NCBI RefSeq assembly: GCF_004348825.1
Contig: NZ_SMJU01000022.1
Span: 1-64,000, forward strand
DNA from: Arundinibacter roseus
GTDB lineage: Bacteria; Bacteroidota; Bacteroidia; Cytophagales; Spirosomataceae
Length of the DNA stretch: 64,000 nucleotides
Direction of reading: 5' to 3'
Each line of letters begins with the position of its first letter. Position 1 is the stretch's first letter. The notes under the pieces were generated by a model that was not told where the DNA came from, searched no databases, and saw nothing but the letters and a program-made list of their open reading frames with translations. The translations under genes were made by a program, and so were the position numbers. Below, in pieces: positions 25,483 to 34,332 of this stretch.

Positions 25483-25680
25483 ATGCCCTGGACCAAACAA
25501 AACTATCCGCCATCGCTGAAAAACTTTATGGCTCCTGTGCGAGTCAAGGCTATTGAGATTGCCAATGCGCTGCTCAATGAGGGCTACGACGAAGGGAAAG
25601 CCATTGCGATTGCCACGGCGAAGGCCGAAGAGTGGGCCGAAAACCGAGGAAAGAAGGTAAAGAAAACGCGTACAAGTTGA
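25483..25680 (+). CDS. Small YdaT-like protein
   Basis: A 65-aa basic helical protein beginning MPWTKQNYPPSLKNF, followed by VRVKAIEIANALLNEGYDEGKAIAIATAKAEEWAEN. This is the same pattern as the N-terminal part of YdaT-type proteins (MPWxxxxYPxSxKN...VRxKAIxIANAL..GY.EGxAI.IAxxxAxxW), which are small stress-associated proteins of unknown function. The C-terminal KKVKKTRTS tail is basic. The usual second domain is absent, so it is a short form. It lies alone between AT-rich gaps of about 170 and 135 bases. Confidence 0.7.
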   Translation: MPWTKQNYPPSLKNFMAPVRVKAIEIANALLNEGYDEGKAIAIATAKAEEWAENRGKKVKKTRTS

Positions 25681-25815
25681 AAGTTTCGGCTCCTTTGAAA
25701 GTCGTGGGTAGAGCTCAAAACTAAAAAAGTACGTATCATTGCAGAGGCAACTGCGGCGCTGACGGCTCCCGGTTGCCTCTATTTTTTAGTAAACATAACT
25801 AGTAAATTTTATTTC

Positions 25816-26316
25816 ATGGCAAGCTGGTATTTAGGTAAAATACGTTACCAAAAAGAAGATGAAACCGGAAAACTCAAAACAACCAATGAAGCCTATCTCG
25901 TAGATGCGCTGACGTATACCGAAGCAGAGGCGAGGCTTTACAAGCAGATCGTGACGGGCGTCACAGAATTTAGCGTAACGGCCATTAGTCGCATGCGACT
26001 GGCAGATTTGCTGGCCTATGAGGATGGAGATAAATGGTTCAAGGCTAAGGTTGTATATTATTCGCTCGACGAAAAAAGTGGGAAGGAAAAAAAAGTGGTT
26101 AACTATATGCTCGTCAATGCCGAGGATTTGGCGCAGGCTCTCGAACGTCTGACCGAAAGCATGCGAACGATGCTCGTTCCCTACGAAACCACGGATATAA
26201 ATCTTACACCAATTTTGGATGTATTTCCTTATGAGGCTGAGCAAACCGAAGAAGCCATTCCGGCCAATTTACGGCCGCTCTCGGAAGTATTGGCGGAACG
26301 GGCCGGAGAAGCCTGA
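25816..26316 (+). CDS. DUF4494 family protein
   Basis: The 166-aa cytoplasmic protein matches the DUF4494 family, widespread and nearly confined to Bacteroidota: WYLGKIRYQKEDETGKLK near residues 4-21, EAYLVDALTYTEAEARLY near 26-43, FSVTAISRMRLADLL, KWFKAKVVYYSLDEKSGKEKK near 73-93, and the end strand ITPILDVFPYE. Function is unknown. It is a single gene with a strong terminator 31 bases after its stop. Length agrees with the family. Confidence 0.88.
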   Translation: MASWYLGKIRYQKEDETGKLKTTNEAYLVDALTYTEAEARLYKQIVTGVTEFSVTAISRMRLADLLAYEDGDKWFKAKVVYYSLDEKSGKEKKVVNYMLVNAEDLAQALERLTESMRTMLVPYETTDINLTPILDVFPYEAEQTEEAIPANLRPLSEVLAERAGEA

Positions 26317-26347
26317 GAAACGCTTTGAATTTGCGATTCTTCCAAAG

Positions 26348-26397
26348 AAAAATCGTTTGTGCAGCCTGCCCAAGGGTAGCTACACAAACGATTTTTT
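26348..26397. terminator. Bidirectional terminator after the DUF4494 gene
   Basis: AAAAATCGTTTGTG (26348-26361) pairs with CACAAACGATTTTT (26383-26396), a 14-base perfect stem followed by T on the + strand and preceded by A on the other. It lies between the DUF4494 gene and the convergent secreted-protein gene. Confidence 0.85.
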
Positions 26398-26438
26398 ATT
26401 TTCTTTTCTTCGAAAGAATTACGCTGGAATATTCAGAT

Positions 26439-27869
26439 TTATTTAATGATGACGATCGACACGGGCACGCACAAGGTATTGCAGGGAACACCAATGGGGA
26501 GCACCGTCACCGTGGCACTTCCCGATACCGTACCGGCAGTACAGTTGTCAGAAACCGAGACAAGGCTGTAAGTCGTTGTTGCTGCGGGAGTAACCGGAAT
26601 TAGCAGTGGGCTCACGTTGCTTGTATAGTTAACCGTGTTTGACAGTACTACATTCCAGGGTGCCTGACCCGTTAATGCTACGCTCAAATTTGCCGTACCG
26701 CCGGCATTGATCGTGGTGGTGCCCGACAAGGTCGCTGTTGGAGCCGCACTCACCGAGAAAGGTCCGGAAGGATCGCCAATCGTTGCGGGATTGGAGGCTA
26801 CTACCCGTACCCGGTAGCCGCTTCCGGCAGGCGTATTAGCCGGAATCGTGGCGGTTAAAGGGCTTGTGGTGCCGGTCGTGGGGATGTTGACAAAGTTGGA
26901 TCCCGATGCATCTGAGAGCTGAACTGTAAAGATATTACCGGCGGCAAAAGCTGTGGTGGAAGTAAATCCAACACTCGTAGCCACACCCGGACAAACAGTT
27001 GGATTAGTCAGATTTTGGGTCGTGATGCCGGGACTCAGAATTGTTACAGTAGCGCTGCCGGAAACGGTTCCTTTCCCGCAGGCATTACTCACGGAGTCAA
27101 TAGTATAGGTGGTAGTCTGATCCGGAAAAACATTAATCATGACCGGGCTTTGCGAAAGGTTACTATATGAAATACCATCCACAGAAATCGTTTGGGGCAG
27201 CTCTCCGGTAAAATTAACTTTCAGCACAGCCTGTTCACCCAGAAAAATGGAGGTATCACCCATGATAGATGCCACGGGTAAACCGGCAGCAAATGCACAG
27301 GCCGTATTTACCTCAAAGGTGCCCGATTGTGCTAAACCTTCATTGGCACTTCCACCACTGATAACCACTTCATTCACATCCGCACTTGGGAAGGCATTTT
27401 CATCATTCCAAACCAAAGAATAACAGCCATCAGAACCGGATGGAACATCAAAGGTAATTTGAGCAATAGACTTCCAATCCGTAAGAACATTATCAGGATC
27501 TTCAAATGGCGCCATGCCCTGATACACAATATTGAGGGTCAGAACAGAACTCTGTTGCGTCATAGTCAGCGTGGTGTAGCGCCCGCCCGAAAAGTTCTGA
27601 ATGGACGACAACACAGGAGTGGACAGCACGCCTGCCGGAAATGTGAAAGGCAAACTCGATGAACCCATAATAAAGGTACTGTCGGGATGTGCCGCCCGAA
27701 TCTGAGCACTGAAAACTACCTTTCGTGCCACACAGTCATAGGACTCCTGCACGAAACGCAAATCATACCGACCGGTTTGTGCATGGGAGACAAGAATGGC
27801 AGATGCATAGAAAAATACAAACCAAAGGATGGTAAGTATTGATGTTGGGCGCTGTAAACTTTTTAGCAT
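26439..27869 (-). CDS. Secreted multi-domain Ig-like protein with Cys-containing C-terminal tail
   Basis: The 476-aa protein has a signal peptide ending near SHAQ. Residues ~33-175 form a beta-rich domain (VVFSAQIRAA...SIAQITFDVPSG...SLVWNDENAFP) that recalls cohesin-like folds, though weakly. Three bacterial Ig-like units follow: one at ~195-285 ending GKGTVSGSATVTIL, one with VCPGVATSVGF...IPTTGTTSPLTATIPANTPAG, and one ending GTVSGSATVTVLP. The last two match the neighbouring metalloprotease almost segment by segment. The end, CNTLCVPVSIVIIK, resembles the tail of the 1935-aa protein at 61.28 kb. No classical type IX signal domain is visible. It is probably at the cell surface. Confidence 0.75.
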   Translation of the reverse strand: MLKSLQRPTSILTILWFVFFYASAILVSHAQTGRYDLRFVQESYDCVARKVVFSAQIRAAHPDSTFIMGSSSLPFTFPAGVLSTPVLSSIQNFSGGRYTTLTMTQQSSVLTLNIVYQGMAPFEDPDNVLTDWKSIAQITFDVPSGSDGCYSLVWNDENAFPSADVNEVVISGGSANEGLAQSGTFEVNTACAFAAGLPVASIMGDTSIFLGEQAVLKVNFTGELPQTISVDGISYSNLSQSPVMINVFPDQTTTYTIDSVSNACGKGTVSGSATVTILSPGITTQNLTNPTVCPGVATSVGFTSTTAFAAGNIFTVQLSDASGSNFVNIPTTGTTSPLTATIPANTPAGSGYRVRVVASNPATIGDPSGPFSVSAAPTATLSGTTTINAGGTANLSVALTGQAPWNVVLSNTVNYTSNVSPLLIPVTPAATTTYSLVSVSDNCTAGTVSGSATVTVLPIGVPCNTLCVPVSIVIIK

Positions 27870-27898
27870 TATCCTACTTTTTTAACTTTTCAATTATT

Positions 27899-30847
27899 TC
27901 ATTGTCTGCCAATCATAGAAAACTTACTGTTGTTGGCATTCCACTGAATTTTGTCCGAAGCCGATATTTGGGCATCCATATTGAAGTCAGCGGGTGAATA
28001 AAGATCAAATTGCCCGTTGGAAGCTGTCCAAAGGTTATAATCATTTACGTTAATCACAAAATTTTGATTGGGCAAGGTCTTATTTCCATCAGCAGAATGC
28101 ATCGCAAATATTGTACCAATTTGCTTTTGGCCAATCGAAACAGGTACCGTGGCAGTATATGAGTTTTGGGTTGTAAAATCGTAACTCAACACATTGTTCT
28201 GAACCGTCACCGACTGATGGGACAGCACGCCCAGATGATTACGGTGTTCAATCACAACATAATAGCTCTTTACCGCCGACAGCTCAGGAGGAGGCCCAAC
28301 AAGTACTACCTCTCCATTCGTACGGACCAAAGCGGCAGTTCTGTAAACCGTTTCATCCACCGAAGGAGAATTTTCACGTAAGGATAGTAAAACCCAATCA
28401 ACAATGTTGGATTGATAATTGCTTACCGCCTCGCTTCCTGAATAACTCCACGGACTACCACCATACGGCTGACCCGCAGGCGTTGGTGCCACCTCCGTAT
28501 TGACCGGCGTCTGCCCGGGCAACAGGCCCCGTTGGTTCAAAACTGTTATCATTTGTCCGGTATTTGTGCGGTAAGGCCCTTCCATAAAAACTTTGATCTG
28601 CAAGGTCGTTGCGACAATCGGATGTACCACAATTGTGGCCGAGCCGCTGCCGGTTCCAACGCCGCATTCCGTATTTTGTACGCTGCTTAGCGTATAGGTC
28701 GTGGTGGAAGCGGGAGCAAGATTTATTGAAATTTCAGATTGACTATTCGGAAAATACGTCACCGAGTTTGAAAGCGTAAATTGCCATGGACCATTACCCG
28801 ACGTTCGTGTGATTGTGAGCGTGGCACTGTCTCCGGCCGCAACGGCCCCTCCACCACTGAGTACAGCCTGCACTTTGGGCAAAATCAGGACTTGCTGCGC
28901 TGAAGTACTGCCGGTTGTTTGAGGGAGCGAAGCCACCACCCGAACCAAATAGGTAGCTCCGGCGGGTAAATTGGCCGGAAACTGAGCCGTTAAAGGACTA
29001 CCGCTGCCAGTGGTTGGCACAGAAACAAATTGATTGTCAGACGCATTTGCAATCTGTACGGTATAGGCATTTCCCGAGCTGAACGTACCGATTGTTGTAA
29101 AAAACACCTGTAAACTTTGTCCCGGACACACAGAGGCCGCATTTACAGAAACCGTTTGGATCGTTGGAGCGAGCGCCGTGGATTGTATGTGCAGGGTATA
29201 ATCTTCTGCCTCGCCAAAAGATAATTGCCCACACGGCTCTGTTACGGAGCCTGAGGTGTAGTATTGAGAACGAATCCGCATCCGGGTCGGACCGGCGGTG
29301 GCAGTAATCGGAATAGTTATTGAGCCTGTAATTGTAGGCGACATGGTAGTTCCGCCCGACGACTGATACAAACGTTCACTTACTTCAAAAACACCATTTT
29401 GATTGAGATCAACCCAAATGGAAACATGCTGTGGGAAAAATGATCCATTTCCATTGGTGACGGCCCGCGCCGTAAAGGAATAGCTCTGTCCAGCGTTTAC
29501 AGTTGCTACAATCGACGAATAATCGCTGTAACTATTTGTTCCACAACCTGTATTGGTATTATTGATCAGGTTGGTCCCGCTTTGACTAAGTACAAAATCA
29601 GCAATAATCATCGGAGAGCAGGCAGACGAATAGGTTGGTTTGCAATAAAAAAGATTGACCATCGCCGTATCGGAGGCACTGTATTGAATGCCATTGGAGG
29701 CCCGAACCCTGTAATAATACAACGTGTTGGTTATCACCGATGGGTCTACATAAGAGGTGGTGTTGGCTTCCAGCCCGGCGATTGCAAGGTAAGGACCATT
29801 GGGGTCTGTGGCACGTTCAATGATAAATCCACCTTCACCGGCTCCGGGGTCGGAAAAATTCACCTGAACGCCTGCCGAAGTCTGATTAGCCACCACCTGA
29901 CCAGGAACTCCGGTAAACGCCGGGTAATTGAGTGTGTACTGATTGGCCGGTGCGGTACGCAAAACAAGCCCTCCTTCCATTCGGGAATATTGCCCATCGG
30001 TAAACTGATTGCCACATAGAAAATAGTATGACATCATATTCACCAGTGAGGGTACAAACAAATCGCCGTTGGCGTCTGTAACCGTACCGGTGTACGAACA
30101 ACCTGACGTAGTAGAATTGATCAATCCGTAGGGATCTGCGGGAGTATCACAGACAAGATCGCCGGCTGTGGTACAGTTAGCTCCTGATCCACGGGTTACC
30201 AGCTCTCGCAGAGAAACATCCGGATTGGAATTATTATGAAATGTATGAAGTAAATTAAAATAGTGTCCCAGCTCATGAGAAAGGGTTCGCCCATCCGTTA
30301 CACGATCTGTTCTGATAAAGATTCGGTTACTACTTGCAAGGGTCGAAGGATAATAGGCATAGCCGGTCACGTTTCCTGACTGAAAACTCAGCGTACCTAC
30401 CATATACAAATTAATTGCATTTGTGACGTCATTCCCGGCGGTTAAGGCAGCTTCCTCGGAAAAGTCATAGTCGTAGTACACATCACTGTCAATGTAATGT
30501 GGGGTGCTGCCAGCCATATAAAACTGAATCCCCGACTGCAAATACGCCGTATTAACATGCGCCAAAGTGGTGTTTAGTTGTGCCAGGGTCGCTCCTCCTG
30601 TTCCATTGCTTCGACGAACCACATGAAAGCGAATCGGAACAAAGGTAACAGCGCTACCTTGTAACTGACTCTGATTCCGTTTAAGTCTGCGAAGTTCCGC
30701 TTCCCTCTGCTTTATTTCTTGTTCCGTTGGCTCTAAACTCCCACACTCCAATATTTGACCAAACCCTTGATAAGCAACCAAAAAAAATACGATAAAGTAG
30801 AGGAAAGATGGAATCAGTATTGGAGATGAAATTCTTGCCGCTTTCAT
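27899..30847 (-). CDS. Secreted M43-like (pappalysin/cytophagalysin) metalloprotease with GEVED, Ig-like and dockerin-like domains
   Basis: This 982-aa protein has a signal peptide, then a zinc metalloprotease domain with HELGHYFNLLH at residues 191-201 (HExxHxxGxxH zinc site) and a Met-turn MMSYYF near 270. After it come a fibronectin III-like domain (~300-390), a GEVED domain ending GEAEDYTLHI near 560, two Ig-like units shared with the downstream protein, a beta-rich region starting TLQIKVFMEGPYR near 740, and a dockerin-like Ca-loop DFNMDAQISASDK near 960-972. It is expected to cleave extracellular proteins. The next gene starts 29 bases downstream, so the two are probably co-transcribed. 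Confidence 0.85.
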   Translation of the reverse strand: MKAARISSPILIPSFLYFIVFFLVAYQGFGQILECGSLEPTEQEIKQREAELRRLKRNQSQLQGSAVTFVPIRFHVVRRSNGTGGATLAQLNTTLAHVNTAYLQSGIQFYMAGSTPHYIDSDVYYDYDFSEEAALTAGNDVTNAINLYMVGTLSFQSGNVTGYAYYPSTLASSNRIFIRTDRVTDGRTLSHELGHYFNLLHTFHNNSNPDVSLRELVTRGSGANCTTAGDLVCDTPADPYGLINSTTSGCSYTGTVTDANGDLFVPSLVNMMSYYFLCGNQFTDGQYSRMEGGLVLRTAPANQYTLNYPAFTGVPGQVVANQTSAGVQVNFSDPGAGEGGFIIERATDPNGPYLAIAGLEANTTSYVDPSVITNTLYYYRVRASNGIQYSASDTAMVNLFYCKPTYSSACSPMIIADFVLSQSGTNLINNTNTGCGTNSYSDYSSIVATVNAGQSYSFTARAVTNGNGSFFPQHVSIWVDLNQNGVFEVSERLYQSSGGTTMSPTITGSITIPITATAGPTRMRIRSQYYTSGSVTEPCGQLSFGEAEDYTLHIQSTALAPTIQTVSVNAASVCPGQSLQVFFTTIGTFSSGNAYTVQIANASDNQFVSVPTTGSGSPLTAQFPANLPAGATYLVRVVASLPQTTGSTSAQQVLILPKVQAVLSGGGAVAAGDSATLTITRTSGNGPWQFTLSNSVTYFPNSQSEISINLAPASTTTYTLSSVQNTECGVGTGSGSATIVVHPIVATTLQIKVFMEGPYRTNTGQMITVLNQRGLLPGQTPVNTEVAPTPAGQPYGGSPWSYSGSEAVSNYQSNIVDWVLLSLRENSPSVDETVYRTAALVRTNGEVVLVGPPPELSAVKSYYVVIEHRNHLGVLSHQSVTVQNNVLSYDFTTQNSYTATVPVSIGQKQIGTIFAMHSADGNKTLPNQNFVINVNDYNLWTASNGQFDLYSPADFNMDAQISASDKIQWNANNSKFSMIGRQ

Positions 30848-31187
30848 ACTCTTTACTTTAAATCTATCAAAATGTTAGAGAGAATCGCAAAGAGCATGCC
30901 AAAATTAAAGGTCAGAGTACAAGGCCTTTAAAAGACAAAGTTTCTGATCCCTAATTCTCCTTTTTAAATCTGATTTTTGGGCTCTTGGGTTACAATGTAA
31001 ATCCAAAAATTTGTAAATCAAAATACTTTATGTGTTTTTTTCTTACATATTTATAAATACCTGAATGTGTATAACTTAATAAATATGCACATATTTTCTT
31101 TAAATAATACCAAAGACATAAGAACATGTTTATAGCAATTTGGACATTTACAATAGTTGAATCCAGAGCTTTAAAATTAATTCTAAA
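30848..31187. other. AT-rich intergenic interval without a recognised gene
   Basis: These 340 bases separate the metalloprotease start from the end of another - strand gene. They are AT-rich, contain stops in all frames at short intervals, and should hold the promoter of the metalloprotease operon. I see no convincing hairpin or promoter match. Confidence 0.6.
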
Positions 31188-31922
31188 TTATTTATACTTG
31201 GATAAATCCAAATAATAAGGGTTACTTTCGTAGGCTACAAGCTTTAATGTAACATACGGATCATTTAATTCAGTAATCAATTGCCGGGGTCCTAATACAT
31301 AGCTAAAACTGAGAGCAACGGGCAATTGTGCGTCTCCTTCCCATTCATCAAATGTATATAATGGATACACATTAAACGGAACGGTGGCCAGCCACAGGTT
31401 GGTTTTTTCATTTGTCTTGATATAAGACAAGGTATATTCGGCACTTCCCCAGCCAAACTCTTTTCGGGTTCGGCCGGTGGGGCTACATTGTTCCCGGAAA
31501 TTATCTTTTTGAAATTTTATGTCGTCTGGATGAGGAGTTACAGCACTATTCATAAATGTAGTTTTTACATTTTTTCCGTGCTCATCCTGCCCGCAGGCAA
31601 TCATTTTTCCCGACGGGAAAGCCACAATTGCTTCATTCATTTCGTCGGTCAGGCCAAAACTACTTTCACGCTGAAAACACATGGTTCCCGTGACAGGATC
31701 GATAAAAACCCACAATTCGCCCTTCGTTTGATCCGTTTTTTTCTCAAATTCATAAATCAGCGCATGACTGAAATAGTATTTGCCCTTATCAGGCTTCCAT
31801 TGCGCATTTCGTTGGGGATCTGCCGGGGTTTTGGCAACGCGGGTATTTTGAGACCAAACGGTGGACTTTGTGAATACAAGTAATCCGAGCGTGCACAGAA
31901 AAATGAATAGTTTACGGTTCAT
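31188..31922 (-). CDS. Secreted hypothetical protein
   Basis: The 244-aa protein begins with a signal peptide (MNRKLFIFLCTLGLLVFTKSTVWSQ) and has no other membrane segment. It contains repeated beta-type stretches such as GKYYFSHALIYEFEKKT, KGELWVFIDPVTGTMCFQ and LWLATVPFNVYPLYTF, with single Cys residues near 101, 129 and 163. I do not recognise the family. It is a single gene on the - strand, divergent from the large histidine kinase at 32184, and could be a periplasmic or surface partner of that sensor, but only position supports this. Confidence 0.65.
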   Translation of the reverse strand: MNRKLFIFLCTLGLLVFTKSTVWSQNTRVAKTPADPQRNAQWKPDKGKYYFSHALIYEFEKKTDQTKGELWVFIDPVTGTMCFQRESSFGLTDEMNEAIVAFPSGKMIACGQDEHGKNVKTTFMNSAVTPHPDDIKFQKDNFREQCSPTGRTRKEFGWGSAEYTLSYIKTNEKTNLWLATVPFNVYPLYTFDEWEGDAQLPVALSFSYVLGPRQLITELNDPYVTLKLVAYESNPYYLDLSKYK

Positions 31923-32183
31923 TGTGTCTTTTTTTGATAAATATTTGATTTAAAAGAATGTTTGGCACAAAATTTATTGATCCACCTTTCCAGCCTTATT
32001 CAGGTAGAACAATGCTTTGAACTTAGCAGTTGTAAATCCGCAACTGTTTTGATCAAATATTTAAATTTATCCGGAAAGGTTGACCAAGTTACCTATCAAT
32101 TTACTTTATTTAGCTTGTCAACAGGATTTTTGAACGAGTAACCAGATGAAAGCGTAACTCCTGGCAAATCATAGACCCTGAAT

Positions 32184-34238
32184 ATGTTAAAAACATTCGT
32201 ACTTGCTTTTTTAGGAGTAGTTGTCAGTTCTGTACTCATTGCCCAGCCCTCTGCTACACTTACGGTATCAACCCTGGGGCAGGATAGTCCTATCAAAAAA
32301 CAGGTGGCATGGTATGTTACACCTGCCAAAACGATCTCAGACGATACGCTTTCGCCCGCAGCTTTTTTCGCTTTTCCCGGCTTAGTCCGCCTGTCACGCG
32401 ACAGCACGTACTGGGTTAGGTTTGACATTCGGAATGATTTACCAACGGCACAAAAAACCCATATTCTTACCCCATCAGCCAACGATAACGTAACCTGCTA
32501 CGTGTCGTTTGATGAATTTCGGACAACCCAAACCTTCAAAATCGGGGCCGACGTTTCCATTTGGAAAGTTGCCTATCAATACAGCAATTGCCTGCTGCCG
32601 ATTGATTTGAAGCCCGGACAACAAGCTTCTTTTTTACTCAAAATTCAAAATAGCTATCAGCCCTCCGGCAGTCCCGATCTTCGGATTCTGTCGTACGATG
32701 GCGTTAAAAATCAATTTTGGAATGACTACGCCAACGCCTTCAATGGAGTCTATATCAGCGTATTAATTCTTGGGGCGGTACTCGCCATTTTCCTGTTTGT
32801 CGTTTTTCTTTACATCACCACCCGCGACCCGCTGTACCTCTACTACGGACTTTATTTGGGTGGAGTTGCGCTCTATTTTTCTCTTAAAACCGATTCCCTG
32901 TTTTTTATAGGCTATTGGTTCTACGGCTTTCCGGCATTGATTAATATTCTGAATGAGCCCATTCAGATGATGTATACGGCGCTATACATTCGGTTTAGTA
33001 TCGGGCTGTTGAACATGAGTATGTACGATCCGGGCCTAAGCCGTTTTCTGAGCAGGTTCTGGAAGTGGCTCCTGCTGTACGGACTGCTTATGTTAGTTGT
33101 GTTGTCCGTTTTCTGGCAACGCGAACTTCAACAAACGCTGCTTGCGGTAGACCGGGTTATTTTGCTGATTTTCAACGCAGTCATGCTCGCCCGGATTATC
33201 CAGAAAAACCGTTCCCCGCTCCTGCCCTATTTTCTGATTGGTAACGTGTTTTTCATTTCCGGCGTCGTTATTTCTACGTTGGGGAGTTTGTTTTTACTTC
33301 CCCCGGCTTTTACAGAGCATCTTTTTCCGATCAACTATTTTCAGCTTGGCGTCATTGGCGAAATCATGTGTTTTTCTTTTGCCCTCGGGTATAATGTTCG
33401 GCTACTTGAACGAGAACGCACGAAAAATCAACGAGCGTATATCAACCAATTGCATGTAAATCAGGAAATTACCGAAAACTCCAACCGCGAGTTACAGGAA
33501 AAACTCAGCGAACGTACCCGGGAAGTAATGGCTATGTCGGAAGCCTATCAGGCCGAAAAAGAGGCCTTTCTGCGTTCTGAATTCGAGTTTCAATTGGGCG
33601 AAATGGAAATGCAGGCGCTGCGGGCGCAGATGAATCCACATTTTATTTTTAACAGTCTCAACACGATTCGATACTTTGTACTTAATAATGAAAACGAAAA
33701 GGCGAGCGATTACCTAGGTAAATTTTCCCGACTCCTGCGCATGGTGCTCCAAAACTCCCGGGAAAACACCATCAGTTTGAGTGAAGAACTCGAAGCGTTG
33801 CGGCTTTATCTTGACATTGAATCGAGGCGGTTTGGGGACAGTTTTAGGTACGAAATTCTGGTACCGGCAGACATGGATACGGATGGGATTCTGGTCCCGC
33901 CGCTTCTGTTGCAACCTTTTGCCGAAAACGCAATCTGGCACGGTCTGCTGCATAGCGATGAACCGAAAAAATTACTCTCCGTGCGGATCAGTGAAGAACC
34001 TGACTACTGCTTGTTTGTGATTGAAGACAATGGAATCGGGCGTGAAAAAGCCCGGGAAATGAATAGCCGCTCAGCACAGGTTAAGAAATCGTTTGGGATG
34101 CAGATTACCAACAAACGAGTAGAGCTTTTTAACAAAAATTTCTCCTCTCAAATCCGGATTAGCGTGCGGGATGTCGTCCGGCCTGATGGAGAAATCGGTG
34201 GCACTTCGGTGGAGATCACTTACCAATTGCCCGACTGA
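32184..34238 (+). CDS. 7TM-DISM sensor histidine kinase of the LytS/YehU type
   Basis: This 684-aa protein has a signal peptide (MLKTFVLAFLGVVVSSVLIAQ), an extracellular 7TMR-DISMED2-like beta domain at ~25-165, seven membrane helices at ~180-395, a coiled coil at ~405-480, and a His_kinase domain with phospho-acceptor His486 in MNPHFIFNSLN. The N-box PFAENAIWHG and IEDNGIGREKA are intact, so it should be active. Such kinases sense a carbohydrate or other small ligand and phosphorylate LytTR regulators; the one at 35.8 kb is a candidate partner, although an OmpA gene lies between. It has a hairpin terminator just after the stop. Confidence 0.92.
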   Translation: MLKTFVLAFLGVVVSSVLIAQPSATLTVSTLGQDSPIKKQVAWYVTPAKTISDDTLSPAAFFAFPGLVRLSRDSTYWVRFDIRNDLPTAQKTHILTPSANDNVTCYVSFDEFRTTQTFKIGADVSIWKVAYQYSNCLLPIDLKPGQQASFLLKIQNSYQPSGSPDLRILSYDGVKNQFWNDYANAFNGVYISVLILGAVLAIFLFVVFLYITTRDPLYLYYGLYLGGVALYFSLKTDSLFFIGYWFYGFPALINILNEPIQMMYTALYIRFSIGLLNMSMYDPGLSRFLSRFWKWLLLYGLLMLVVLSVFWQRELQQTLLAVDRVILLIFNAVMLARIIQKNRSPLLPYFLIGNVFFISGVVISTLGSLFLLPPAFTEHLFPINYFQLGVIGEIMCFSFALGYNVRLLERERTKNQRAYINQLHVNQEITENSNRELQEKLSERTREVMAMSEAYQAEKEAFLRSEFEFQLGEMEMQALRAQMNPHFIFNSLNTIRYFVLNNENEKASDYLGKFSRLLRMVLQNSRENTISLSEELEALRLYLDIESRRFGDSFRYEILVPADMDTDGILVPPLLLQPFAENAIWHGLLHSDEPKKLLSVRISEEPDYCLFVIEDNGIGREKAREMNSRSAQVKKSFGMQITNKRVELFNKNFSSQIRISVRDVVRPDGEIGGTSVEITYQLPD

Positions 34239-34322
34239 AAACCAGTCACTTGTACCGGGTTTCAGTCAGGAAATCTACAAAATCCTCGGGCTTATTGTGA
34301 GGGCCTGTGTGGCACAGGCCCT
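34233..34322. terminator. Two hairpins between the convergent kinase and OmpA genes
   Basis: An imperfect stem GACTGAAAACC/GGGTTTCAGTC begins at the kinase stop codon. AGGGCCTGTG (34300-34309) then pairs with CACAGGCCCT (34313-34322) across a three-base loop. Neither has a long T-run, but location between convergent genes suggests termination. Confidence 0.5.
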
Positions 34323-34332
34323 GAAATCACGG

